Shown here one piece after another: positions 15,676 to 23,784 of a DNA stretch of 50,465 nt (the first letter of the stretch is position 1; every line of letters begins with the position of its first letter). The translations under genes were made by a program, and so were the position numbers. The stretch is from Actinomycetospora sp. NBRC 106378 (GTDB lineage: Bacteria; Actinomycetota; Actinomycetes; Mycobacteriales; Pseudonocardiaceae). The notes under the pieces were generated by a model. The model worked only from the letters and a program-made list of their open reading frames with translations. It was not told the origin of the DNA and searched no databases. The DNA is taken from NCBI RefSeq assembly GCF_030269685.1, contig NZ_BSTT01000024.1, positions 1 to 50,465 on the forward strand, written 5' to 3'.

Positions 15676-17889
15676 ATGGCCGCACCCACCGCCGTCGAGT
15701 ACGACCCGTTCGACCCGACCTTCTACACGGCCGACCCGTTCGGGACGTACCGGTGGATGCGGGACGAGGCGCCGGTCTACTGGTCGGAGCGCTGGCAGTG
15801 GTTCGCCCTCACGCGCTTCGACGACGTCCGCGCCGCGATCACCGACGCGGACACGTTCCGCAGCTTCGAGGGCATGGACATCGACGACTCGCGCCTCGAG
15901 CAGGTGCCGCCGGGGTCCATCGGCAGCATGGACAACCCGCGGCACGACCAGGTGCGTCAGGTCGTCCAGCCCTACTTCGTGCCGCGGCGGATCGCGAACA
16001 TGGAGTCGGGGATCCGGACCGTCGTCCGCGAGCTGGTCGCGAACCTGCGCGGCCGCGACCGGTTCGACCTCGCCGACGAGCTCGCCTGGCCGATGCCCTT
16101 CGACGTGTTCTTCCACCTCATGGGCTTCCCCGGCCGCGCCGACGCCACGGCCGAGCAGCTCGCCCGTCGCGACCAGCTCGAGCGTTGGACCCACGAGCTC
16201 AAGGAGCGCATCCCCGGGACGCCGCACCTCGGGCCGAAGGCCAAGGCCGCGACGGCCGGCGTCCAGCATTACTTCATCGACGTGCTGAACGAGCGGCGCC
16301 GCGAGCACCGCGACGACCTGCTCACGAAGATGGTCACGGCCGACATCGACGGCACCCCGTTCGTCCCCGACGAGATCACGCCGGTCTCCGAGGTCAGCGG
16401 CCTCATGACGATCCTCTTCCTCGGCGGCGTCGAGTCCACCGCGGGCCTGACCGGCACGCTGTTCAAGCTGCTCGCCGAGAACCCCGACCAGCGCGCGCTG
16501 CTGCAGGCCGACCCGTCGCTCGTCCCGGCCGCGATCGAGGAGGCGATGCGCTGGGCGACCCCCCTGCAGCTCACCGCCCGCACCACCTCTCGCGAGGTCA
16601 CGCTGCACGGCGTCACGATGCCGAAGGGCGCGCGCGTCGTGCTCGTCCCCGGCGCCGCCAACCGCGACGAGCGCCGCTACCCCGACCCCGACCGCTTCGA
16701 CATCACCCGCCCGCCCGGCCGCCACGTGGGCTTCGGCGAGGGCGTCCACGGCTGCCTCGGCGCACCGCTCGCGCGGCTCGAGGCGCGCATCGCGCTCGAG
16801 GAGGCGCTGCCGCTGCTCGGCGACTACGAGCTCGACGGCGAGCCGACCTTCTACCCGAGCTCGCCGAACATGTACGTCTGGAAGCACCTGCCGATCCGGA
16901 CGCCGGGCCCGACCGCCCCCGTCGCCCCGACCCGGCGTCGGGAAGGCGCCACGGAACTCGAGGCGCTCGTCGTCGGGAAGGAGGAGGTGTCCGACGGCGT
17001 CGTCACGCTCTCGCTCTCCCTTCCCGACGGCGGGTCGTTCCCGGCCTGGCAGCCGGGCGCACACACCGACCTGCTCCTCGACGGCGTCCCACCGCGGCAG
17101 TACTCGTTGTGCGGCTCGCCGGAGGAGGAGCAGACCTGGCGGTTGGGCATCCTGCGCGAGGCCGACGGACGGGGCACCTCGCGGCACGTGCACGACACCC
17201 TGCAGGTCGGTGACCGGGTCCGCGTCCGCGGGCCGCGCAACAACTTCCCGCTCGCGGCCTCGCAGCGCTACCTCTTCGTCGCGGGCGGCATCGGGATCAC
17301 CGCTCTGCTGCCGATGATCGCCGCCGCGCACGCGGCCGGCGCGGACTGGCACCTCGTCTACGGCGGGCGACAGCGCGCGTCGATGGCGTTCCTCGACGAG
17401 CTGGCGCGCTACGGGGACCGGGTGACGGTGGCGCCGCAGGACGAGGTCGGACTGCTCGACCTCGACACGCTGCTGGGGACGCCCCGCGAGGACACGTTGG
17501 TCTACTGCTGCGGACCGGAGCCGCTGCTCGCGGCGGTCGAGGACCGGTGCACGAGCTGGCCGGCGGGCGCCCTGCACGTCGAGCGGTTCAGCCCGAAGCC
17601 GATCGGCGAGCCGCTGCGGGCCGAGGCGTTCACCGTGGAGCTGGCCCGGACGGGCGTGACGCTGGACGTGCCCCCGGAGCGCTCGGTGCTCGAGGTCGTG
17701 GAGGAGGCCGGAGCGACCGTCGTCTCGTCGTGCGCCGAGGGCACCTGCGGCACGTGCGAGACCCGCGTGCTCGACGGGGTGCCCGACCACCGCGACTCGG
17801 TGCTCGACGCGGCGGAGCGGTCGCGCAACGATTGCATGATGATCTGCGTGTCCCGCTCGTGCACCGCGTCGCTGCGGCTCGACCTCTAG
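15676..17889 (+). CDS. Self-sufficient cytochrome P450 fused to FMN reductase and [2Fe-2S] ferredoxin
   Basis: The 737-residue fusion has the CYP116B-type order. The P450 part (about 1-410) shows the I-helix GGVEST (about 250-255), a later EAMR ExxR pair and the heme loop GFGEGVHGCLG with Cys360. A phthalate dioxygenase reductase-like part follows, with the flavin motif RQYS (474-477) and the nucleotide motif VAGGIGITALLP. The C-terminal plant-type ferredoxin has Cys686, Cys691, Cys694 and Cys724. All electron-transfer parts are intact, so it should be a stand-alone NAD(P)H monooxygenase. The gene has GGAGG before its ATG and is followed 2 bp later by lacI-type gene 2. The substrate is unknown; promoter sites tie it to the inositol regulon. 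Confidence 0.93.
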   Translation: MAAPTAVEYDPFDPTFYTADPFGTYRWMRDEAPVYWSERWQWFALTRFDDVRAAITDADTFRSFEGMDIDDSRLEQVPPGSIGSMDNPRHDQVRQVVQPYFVPRRIANMESGIRTVVRELVANLRGRDRFDLADELAWPMPFDVFFHLMGFPGRADATAEQLARRDQLERWTHELKERIPGTPHLGPKAKAATAGVQHYFIDVLNERRREHRDDLLTKMVTADIDGTPFVPDEITPVSEVSGLMTILFLGGVESTAGLTGTLFKLLAENPDQRALLQADPSLVPAAIEEAMRWATPLQLTARTTSREVTLHGVTMPKGARVVLVPGAANRDERRYPDPDRFDITRPPGRHVGFGEGVHGCLGAPLARLEARIALEEALPLLGDYELDGEPTFYPSSPNMYVWKHLPIRTPGPTAPVAPTRRREGATELEALVVGKEEVSDGVVTLSLSLPDGGSFPAWQPGAHTDLLLDGVPPRQYSLCGSPEEEQTWRLGILREADGRGTSRHVHDTLQVGDRVRVRGPRNNFPLAASQRYLFVAGGIGITALLPMIAAAHAAGADWHLVYGGRQRASMAFLDELARYGDRVTVAPQDEVGLLDLDTLLGTPREDTLVYCCGPEPLLAAVEDRCTSWPAGALHVERFSPKPIGEPLRAEAFTVELARTGVTLDVPPERSVLEVVEEAGATVVSSCAEGTCGTCETRVLDGVPDHRDSVLDAAERSRNDCMMICVSRSCTASLRLDL

Positions 17890-17891
17890 TC

Positions 17892-18884
17892 GTGTCGCGG
17901 CGCATCCGGCTCGAGGACGTCGCCGCCGAGGTCGGGCTGTCCCGCGCGTCGGTGTCGATGGTGATGCGCGGTGCGCCGGGGCCCTCGGCCGACACCGTGG
18001 AGCGGGTGCTCGCCGCGGCCGACCGGCTGGGCTACCGGCCGGACCGTGCCGCGAGCGCCCTGGCCTCCCGCCGCAGTCGGATGATCGGCGTCGTGCTGGA
18101 GGTCCGCTCGACCTTCCACGCGGAGCTCGCCGAGGAGATGCTCGCGGCCGCCGACCGCATCGGCTACGACCTCCTCCTCGGGCCCCGCACCCCGCATCGC
18201 GACGAGGCGCGCGCCGTCGAGTCGCTCCTCGACTCCCGTTGCGAGGCGCTCGTGCTCATCGGTACCGAGGCCCCGGTCGAGCGGTTGGTGGCGCTGGACC
18301 GGCAGGTCCCGGTGGTCACGGTCGGCCGCCGGATGCCCGGGGCGACGCTCGACGTGGTGCGGCTCGACGACGAGTCGGGGGTGTCCGGGCTGGTCAGGCA
18401 CATGGTCGGACTCGGGCACCGGCGGATCGCCTACGTCCGGGGCCACGATGCCGTCATCGCCGCCGACCGCGAGGCCGGGTACCGGCGGGCGATGAGCGAG
18501 GCGGGCCTCGAGCCGCACGTCGTCGCCGGCGGGAAGGACGCCGAGGACGGGGTGGCGAGTGCCCGGTCGATGCTTGCGGAGGCCCTGCCCACGGCCGTCC
18601 TGCTGTTCAACGACCAGGCCGCGATCGGCTTCATGTCCGAGCTGGCGCGCGCGGGCGTCGACGTCCCCGCGCAGGTGTCGGTGGCCGGGTTCGACGACTC
18701 GCCGCTCGCCCGGCTGGGACCGGTCGCGCTGACGACCGTGCACCAGGACGTGCCCGGCCTGACCCGCCACACGCTCGAGCTGATCGGCGAACGCCTCGAC
18801 GGGGGCCGGAGCGCGCGCCGGGAGGTCGTGATCACGCCGGAGGTCGTGGTGCGGGCATCGACGGCCGAGGTGGCAGGAATCTGA
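17892..18884 (+). CDS. LacI-family transcriptional regulator 2
   Basis: The 330-residue paralogue of the regulator at 9887-10879 has the helix-turn-helix RLEDVAAEVGLSRASVSMVM, the hinge GYRPDRAASALASRR and the same effector-domain landmarks (VRSTFHAEL, VSVAGFDDSPLARL, LTTVHQDVPGL). The GTG at 17892 is 2 bp after the P450 stop, so the two genes form an operon and the regulator is probably autoregulated through the palindrome at 15616. The two LacI proteins differ in the recognition helix (CSTAS against LSRAS), which may explain the slightly different palindromes at the two promoters. Confidence 0.9.
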   Translation: MSRRIRLEDVAAEVGLSRASVSMVMRGAPGPSADTVERVLAAADRLGYRPDRAASALASRRSRMIGVVLEVRSTFHAELAEEMLAAADRIGYDLLLGPRTPHRDEARAVESLLDSRCEALVLIGTEAPVERLVALDRQVPVVTVGRRMPGATLDVVRLDDESGVSGLVRHMVGLGHRRIAYVRGHDAVIAADREAGYRRAMSEAGLEPHVVAGGKDAEDGVASARSMLAEALPTAVLLFNDQAAIGFMSELARAGVDVPAQVSVAGFDDSPLARLGPVALTTVHQDVPGLTRHTLELIGERLDGGRSARREVVITPEVVVRASTAEVAGI

Positions 18885-18906
18885 GGATTCTCGTCGTTCC
18901 TGCCAC
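18870..18906. repeat. Hairpin of the GTGGCAGGAA repeat family
   Basis: GTGGCAGGAA (18870-18879) pairs with TTCCTGCCAC (18897-18906). The arms and the inner CGTCGTT word match the outer parts of the two large hairpins near 45.7 and 47.0 kb. It spans the lacI stop codon and may terminate that operon. Confidence 0.5.
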
Positions 18907-18942
18907 TCGTTCCCGACGACGGGTGCGGCCAGGCTGGATGCC

Positions 18943-19542
18943 ATGCGGATCGAGATCGTGGTGTTCGACGGCTTCGACGACCTGGACGCGTTCGGCCCTC
19001 ACGAGGTGTTCTCCCACGCGTCGAACCGGCTGGACGGCTGGTCGTCGACGCTGGTCGGGGTGGATGTACCCGGCACGGTGACCAGTGCGCACGGGGTCGT
19101 TCTGACGGTCGCCGAGGTGCTCGGCGAGCCCGACCTCGTCGTCGTGCCGGGCGGCGGGTGGTTCACCCCCGGGGCCGGGGCGCGGGCGGTGGCCGACCGG
19201 GGGGTGCTGCCGGGGCGCGTCCGGGAGCTGTCCGAGCGCGGCGCGATCGTCGCCTCCGTGTGCACCGGCGCGATGATCCTGGCGACCGGTGGGCTGACCA
19301 CCGGACGACCCGCCGTCACGCACCCGAGCGCGATGGACGCGCTCGAGGAGTCGGGCGCGCTGGTCCGTCGGGACGCACGGGTCGTCGACGACGGGAACCT
19401 CGTCACCGGCGGAGGCGTCACGAGCGGGATCGACCTCGCGCTGCACCTCGTCGCGCGCGAGGCCGACCCGGAGGCGGCCCGGACCGTCGCGGCGCACATG
19501 GTCTATCCGCTGCAGGTCGAGCTGCCGGTGGCCGCCCACTGA
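18943..19542 (+). CDS. DJ-1/PfpI family protein (isonitrile hydratase-like)
   Basis: The 199-residue single-domain protein has the DJ-1/PfpI fold: IEIVVFDGFDDLDAFGPHEV at the start, PDLVVVPGGGW, and a nucleophile elbow SVCTGAMILA with the reactive Cys. TSGIDLALHLVAR matches the late motif of ThiJ/InhA-like proteins. Unlike the gene at 2385 it has no helix-turn-helix. It is convergent with the dehydrogenase at 19552, with a 9-bp gap. Its role is unknown; glyoxalase, amidase-like or isonitrile hydratase activities occur in the family. Confidence 0.78.
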   Translation: MRIEIVVFDGFDDLDAFGPHEVFSHASNRLDGWSSTLVGVDVPGTVTSAHGVVLTVAEVLGEPDLVVVPGGGWFTPGAGARAVADRGVLPGRVRELSERGAIVASVCTGAMILATGGLTTGRPAVTHPSAMDALEESGALVRRDARVVDDGNLVTGGGVTSGIDLALHLVAREADPEAARTVAAHMVYPLQVELPVAAH

Positions 19543-19551
19543 CCGGAATGC

Positions 19552-20694
19552 TCAGGCCAGGTCCACCCAGCCGCGCTTGTCCATCGACTGCGCGACCGCG
19601 TCGAGCACGCGGGCCGCGGCCAGGGCGTCGTCGATCGTCGCGCCGGGCGCGACCTCGCCGCCGCCGACGCCGCGCAGGAACGCGTTCGCCTCCGACACCT
19701 TGAGGTCGTCGAGCGACGTCGGGTTGCCGGCACCGGGCTGGAACAGCGCGAAGTCCCCGTCGCCCGGTGCAGCCGCGACCACGGAGCTCGCCTGGTCGAC
19801 GTAGCCGTCGCCGGACGAGACGAGCAGCTCCCCCGGCCGTCGGAAGTCGAACGACACGAGGCCCTGCGTCCCGTGGATCTCGAACCCGTAGTCGTTCTGG
19901 TCCCCGACGGCGACCCGGCTCGCCTCGAGCTGCACGATCACGTCGTCGCTGGTCCGGCCGAGCACGGAGACGAAGTCGAGGTTCTCGACGTCGCCGTACT
20001 CGTCCCCGCCCCGGGAGTACTGGCTCGCCCCCGCGGCCACGACGGGGCGCCGCGGGATGAACCGCTCCCCGTCGGCGACCACCGTCCGCACCTCCCCGAC
20101 CAGGAACCGGACGAGGTCGACCCCGTGCACGGCCAGGTCGTTCAGCACCCCCGACCCGCCCTGCGCCCGCGTGAACCGCCAGGTCAACCCGCCGTCGGGA
20201 TGGGCGGCGAAGTCGGTGAGCAGCCGAAAGCGCGCGTGCGTGAGCCGCCCGATCGCGCCCTCGGCGAGCAGCCGCCGGGCCCGGGCGATCGCCGGGACCA
20301 TGCGGTAGTTGAAACCGATCGTCGACGTGACGCCCGCGGCGTGCACGGCGTCGGCCACGGCGGCGGTGTCGGCCGAGGTCAGACCCACCGGCTTCTCGAT
20401 CCACAGGTGCTTGCCCGCCTGCGCGACGGCCACCCCGATCTCGCGGTGCAGCCCGTTCGGCGCGGCGACGCTGACCGCCTCGATCGCCGGGTCGTCCACC
20501 ACCGAGCGCCAGTCGGTCGTCGCGCGCTCGAAGCCGTAGCGGGCGACGAAGTCGTCGGCCGCGGCCGGGACCGCGTCGGCCACCGCGACCAGCCGCGGCC
20601 GCGCCGCGAGCGCCACGTGGTGCGGCAGCCGGGCGTACGCGCGGGCGTGGAGGTGGCCCATCCAGCCCGCCCCCACCAGTCCGACGGCGGTCAC
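19552..20694 (-). CDS. Gfo/Idh/MocA dehydrogenase at the end of the iolEGH operon
   Basis: The 380-residue product has AVGLVGAGWMGHLHARAY as its Rossmann start, the signature IEKPVGL, and NDLAVHGVDLVRFLVGEV as its C-domain active-site motif. In Corynebacterium inositol clusters a similar extra dehydrogenase (oxiA-type) follows iolE, iolG and iolH; I assign it by this synteny and by family. The GTG start overlaps the iolH stop. It likely handles another inositol isomer or an inosose, but its exact reaction is open. Confidence 0.83.
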   Translation of the reverse strand: MTAVGLVGAGWMGHLHARAYARLPHHVALAARPRLVAVADAVPAAADDFVARYGFERATTDWRSVVDDPAIEAVSVAAPNGLHREIGVAVAQAGKHLWIEKPVGLTSADTAAVADAVHAAGVTSTIGFNYRMVPAIARARRLLAEGAIGRLTHARFRLLTDFAAHPDGGLTWRFTRAQGGSGVLNDLAVHGVDLVRFLVGEVRTVVADGERFIPRRPVVAAGASQYSRGGDEYGDVENLDFVSVLGRTSDDVIVQLEASRVAVGDQNDYGFEIHGTQGLVSFDFRRPGELLVSSGDGYVDQASSVVAAAPGDGDFALFQPGAGNPTSLDDLKVSEANAFLRGVGGGEVAPGATIDDALAAARVLDAVAQSMDKRGWVDLA

Positions 20695-21575
20695 GGCGAC
20701 TCCCAGGTGACGGTCCCGAAGTGTTTCCCGACGAGGTCGGTGACGGTCTCGCGGTCGCGCGTCACCACGTCGAGCGCGCGGTCCTCCCACCCGAACACGC
20801 AGTGGGTCAGGGTGCCGTCGAAGCCCGCCGCCGCGAGCGCGGCGAAGACCTCGTCGAAGTCGACCTCGCCCGCCCCCATCGGCGCGTGCTGGTGCACCCG
20901 CACCGTCGACCCGGGCGGGTTGACGATGTAGCGCAGCCCGCCCGAGGCGGTGTGGTCGAGGGTGTCCGCGAGGTGCACGTTGGTCACCCGCGCGCCGGCG
21001 TGCGCGATGATCCCGGCCGCGTCGTTCCCCTGGTGGAACGTGTGCGGCGTGCAGTAGAGGAACGTGATCCAGTCTCGGTCGAGCCCCGCGATCATGTCGA
21101 CGGCGGCGTGGCCGTCCTCGATGAAGTCGTCGGGGTGCGGCTCGAGCACGAGCCGGACGCCCTCGCGCTCGAAGTCCGGCGCGAGCTCGTCGAACGAGCG
21201 CAGGAACATCGCCTCGGCCTGCTCCGCGGCCTCCGGCCGGCCGTTGAACTCGGTGTTGATCGTGTCGACGCCCAGGTCGACGGTGATCCGGATGGCCCGT
21301 CGCCACGCGCGGACGGCAGCCTGGCGGGCCTCCTCCGAGGGCCCCGACCAGCGCAGGACCGGCAGCACCGACGAGATCCCCACCCCCACGTCGGCGGCGC
21401 GGCGACGCAGCGTGGCCACGGTCCCCGAGTCGACCCGCGGGTGCGCGAAGAACGGGATGAAGTCCTCCTTCGGGGAGAGCTCCATCCACTGGTAGCCCGC
21501 GCGGGCCACGGCGTCGGGGAGGTCGACCACCGCCGTCGTCCGGTGGAACATCTGCGCGTCGAGGGCGAGCTTCAT
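20691..21575 (-). CDS. iolH: IolH-like TIM-barrel protein of inositol catabolism
   Basis: The 294-residue sugar phosphate isomerase/epimerase-fold protein opens with LALDAQMFHR and has MELSPKEDFIPFFAHPR, LEPHPDDFIEDG, THTFHQ-like and VHLADTLDH segments that supply the usual Glu, Asp and His metal ligands. The GLRYIVNPPG and VHQHAPMG motifs are typical of actinobacterial IolH. The biochemical role of IolH is poorly defined; an inosose isomerase or epimerase is likely. It is coupled by ATGA to iolG upstream and by GTGA to the next dehydrogenase. Confidence 0.85.
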   Translation of the reverse strand: MKLALDAQMFHRTTAVVDLPDAVARAGYQWMELSPKEDFIPFFAHPRVDSGTVATLRRRAADVGVGISSVLPVLRWSGPSEEARQAAVRAWRRAIRITVDLGVDTINTEFNGRPEAAEQAEAMFLRSFDELAPDFEREGVRLVLEPHPDDFIEDGHAAVDMIAGLDRDWITFLYCTPHTFHQGNDAAGIIAHAGARVTNVHLADTLDHTASGGLRYIVNPPGSTVRVHQHAPMGAGEVDFDEVFAALAAAGFDGTLTHCVFGWEDRALDVVTRDRETVTDLVGKHFGTVTWESP

Positions 21576-22624
21576 CGCGGATCCATCCCGGTCTCCACGC
21601 GCACGCCCTTCACGACGGCGGCCACCCCGGCCTCGCAGATCGCCGCGGCCGCGTAGCCGTCCCAGCTGCCCGGGCCGTCGACGGCGTCCCCGCCCGAGGC
21701 GATCCCGGCGCGGGCGGCGTCGGCCCAGCGCTGCATCTGGTCGTCGTAGGCCTGGCCGAAACGCTCGACGAAGCCGGGCGTGATCGTCCCGCCCCAGGTG
21801 CCGCCGGGGCGCTTCACGACGACGTTCTGGTCCAGTCCGATCGTCGCCGACCCGCGCTCGCCGACGAGCTCGGTGCGCACCTCGTAGGCCACGCCCGTCC
21901 GCACGAAGATCTCGATCGTGACCAGCGCGCCGGACTCGGCCTCGAACAGCACGAGCATCGGGTCGGAGGTGCCGGCGGGCGCGCTCGAGGTCGGGCGACC
22001 CTTCACCACGGTGACGGCGCTGATCTCCTCGCCGAGCAGGAAGCGGGCGGTGTCGGCCTCGTGGACCACCGAGTCGCGGATCATGAACTGCGAGTCGAAG
22101 AAGTCCGGCACGTCGGGGTTGCGGTGGGTGCAGTGCAGCATCAGCGGCGCGCCGAACTCGCCGGTGGCGATCAGGCGCTGCAGCTGCGCGTACTCGTGGT
22201 CGAACCGGCGCATGAAGCCGACCTGGATGAGGCGGCGCCCGAGCTCCGACTCGCGGCGGTACACCTCGAGGGACGTCGACGCCTCGACCGTGAGCGGCTT
22301 CTCGCAGAGCACGGGCTTGCCGGCCTCGAGGCACGCGAGGACCTGCTCGTGGTGGGCGGCGCCGGGGCTGGCGAGGACGACGGCGTCGACGTCGTCGGCG
22401 CGGATCGCCTCCAGCGGGTCGGCCACCACCCGGGCGCCGATCGGGTCGCCGACGCGGTGGGCCTGCTCGTCGACGAAGTCACTGACGACGGTGACTCGGG
22501 CGCCGCGGGTGCGCCGGGAGAGGCTGTCGACGTGGAAGGCGCCCATCTTGCCGACGCCGAGGACGGCGACGCGGAGTTCGTCGGGAGACGTGGCGGAGCG
22601 GAGTTCGACCCCGGAGGTGGTCAT
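21572..22624 (-). CDS. iolG: Myo-inositol 2-dehydrogenase
   Basis: The 350-residue Gfo/Idh/MocA protein has VAVLGVGKMGAFHVDSL, CEKPLTVEAS with the family Lys, and the FMIRDSVVHEADTARFLL segment with the Asp and His of inositol dehydrogenases. It should oxidise myo-inositol to 2-keto-myo-inositol with NAD+, the first step of the pathway. The ATG at 22624 follows AGGAGCGAC. It is second in the operon iolE, iolG, iolH, dehydrogenase. The copy at 12909 is clearly divergent. Confidence 0.88.
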   Translation of the reverse strand: MTTSGVELRSATSPDELRVAVLGVGKMGAFHVDSLSRRTRGARVTVVSDFVDEQAHRVGDPIGARVVADPLEAIRADDVDAVVLASPGAAHHEQVLACLEAGKPVLCEKPLTVEASTSLEVYRRESELGRRLIQVGFMRRFDHEYAQLQRLIATGEFGAPLMLHCTHRNPDVPDFFDSQFMIRDSVVHEADTARFLLGEEISAVTVVKGRPTSSAPAGTSDPMLVLFEAESGALVTIEIFVRTGVAYEVRTELVGERGSATIGLDQNVVVKRPGGTWGGTITPGFVERFGQAYDDQMQRWADAARAGIASGGDAVDGPGSWDGYAAAAICEAGVAAVVKGVRVETGMDPR

Positions 22625-22635
22625 GACGGTCGCTC

Positions 22636-23571
22636 CTAGGCGGTGGTGAGGGCGGCGGGGCCGACGGCGACGGCGCCGCCGCAGCCGGCGAGGTAGGTGC
22701 GGGTGCGCTTGGCGATCGGCAGCGGCATGTCGGCCGGGCAGGGGTACATGTCCTGCTCGACGATCGCGAACACGTCCGGGTTGACGGGGAGGACGGCCTC
22801 GGTGACGGCGGCGAGCACGTCGGGCATCGACGGCACGCCGTGCGGCGGCTCGATCATCGCGCCGGCGCGGACGGCGTCGGGGAAGGGCAGGTCCTCGGCC
22901 TCGACGCGGGCGACGATCGCCGGGTCGACCTGCTTGAGGTGCAGGTAGCCGATCCGCTCCGGGTACTTCCGGATGATCGCGACGTTGTCCCCGCCGTAGT
23001 AGGAGACGTGCCCGGTGTCGAGGCACAGGTTCACGTAGCGCGGGTCGGTCGACTCCACGAAGCGCTCGATCTCCCGCTGGTAGCCGACGTGCGAGTCGGC
23101 GTGCGAGTGGAATTGCACGCGCAGGCCGTACTCCTCGAGCACGCGTCGGCCGAGGGTGTCCATGCCCATGGTCAGGCGGTCCCAGGACGCGGCGTCGAGC
23201 TCGCGGGGCTCCTTCGGCGCGCCGGTCCTGTGGTCGCGCCACGGCTCCGGGATGACGACGAGGTGCTCGCCACCGACCGCGCGGGTCAGTGCGGCGACGT
23301 CGGCGACCTGATCCCAGACGTGGTCCCACGAGTCGGGCTGGTGCAGGTGCTCGAACACGGTGCCGGCCGAGACCGACAGGCCGTACTCGCGCAGGGCGTC
23401 GGCCAGGGCCGTCGGGTCGGTCGGCAGGAAGCCGTAGGGACCGAGCTCGATGACGTCGTAGCCGGCGGCCGCGACCTCGGCGAGGAACCGTTCGGGGGTC
23501 GTCTGCTCGGGGTCCTCCGGGAACCACACGCCCCACGAGTCGGGGGCGGAGCCGACGCGGATGCTGCTCAC
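22636..23571 (-). CDS. iolE: Inosose dehydratase
   Basis: The 311-residue TIM-barrel protein opens with GSAPDSWGVWFPEDP, a hallmark of actinobacterial IolE, followed by VIELGPYGFLP, QFHSHADSHVG, CLDTGHVSYYGG, LHLKQVDP and VEQDMYP with the metal ligands. It converts 2-keto-myo-inositol to a trihydroxycyclohexane dione. The GTG start at 23571 is preferred because GAGGAG lies upstream and the conserved sequence begins there. It is the first gene of the operon whose promoter carries an IolR-like site (23660-23669) and a partial LacI palindrome. Confidence 0.87.
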   Translation of the reverse strand: MSSIRVGSAPDSWGVWFPEDPEQTTPERFLAEVAAAGYDVIELGPYGFLPTDPTALADALREYGLSVSAGTVFEHLHQPDSWDHVWDQVADVAALTRAVGGEHLVVIPEPWRDHRTGAPKEPRELDAASWDRLTMGMDTLGRRVLEEYGLRVQFHSHADSHVGYQREIERFVESTDPRYVNLCLDTGHVSYYGGDNVAIIRKYPERIGYLHLKQVDPAIVARVEAEDLPFPDAVRAGAMIEPPHGVPSMPDVLAAVTEAVLPVNPDVFAIVEQDMYPCPADMPLPIAKRTRTYLAGCGGAVAVGPAALTTA

Positions 23572-23624
23572 TGCGTTCTCCTCGTTGAGTCGGGGTCGGG
23601 GCTCGGCGCCACCGGACGAGGACG

Positions 23625-23698
23625 ACGCTAGGCAGCGGGACCCGGCGTCGTCAACGCTTTGTACAGACATACCGTCAAGAATTTTAGAGCGCTCTAGG
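23625..23698 (-). promoter_or_regulatory. iolE operon promoter with IolR-like site and LacI-type palindrome
   Basis: On the minus strand TGTCTGTACA (23669-23660) is followed by AAAGC and TTGACG (-35, 23654-23649), then by TAGCGT (-10, 23630-23625) after an 18-bp spacer. Upstream lies a 12-bp palindrome, TAGAGCGCTCTA (23685-23696), nearly the same as the P450 operator. Here the palindrome is above the -35, so it could act differently or belong to looped repression. Confidence 0.65.
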
Positions 23699-23718
23699 AC
23701 TCGCCCAGACACACACCA

Positions 23719-23746
23719 GGCAGGTCGGAGCGCCCGCGGACCTGCC
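23719..23746 (-). terminator. Possible terminator hairpin after the iolC-usp operon
   Basis: GGCAGGTC (23719-23726) pairs with GACCTGCC (23739-23746) around a GC-rich 12-base loop. It lies 39 bp past the stop of the stress-protein gene. No T tract follows. Confidence 0.35.
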
Positions 23747-23784
23747 CCACGTGAACGTCGCGGAGCGGGTCCGCGGCAGCGACC

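Noticed and set aside
14644..17790. Very long minus-strand open frame (1048 codons) opposite the Hyi-like and P450 genes
   Set aside because: It is low-complexity Arg/Val/Gly/Glu-rich, has no domain motifs and lies antisense to clearly coding sequence with heme and Fe-S motifs. It is a GC-rich shadow frame.
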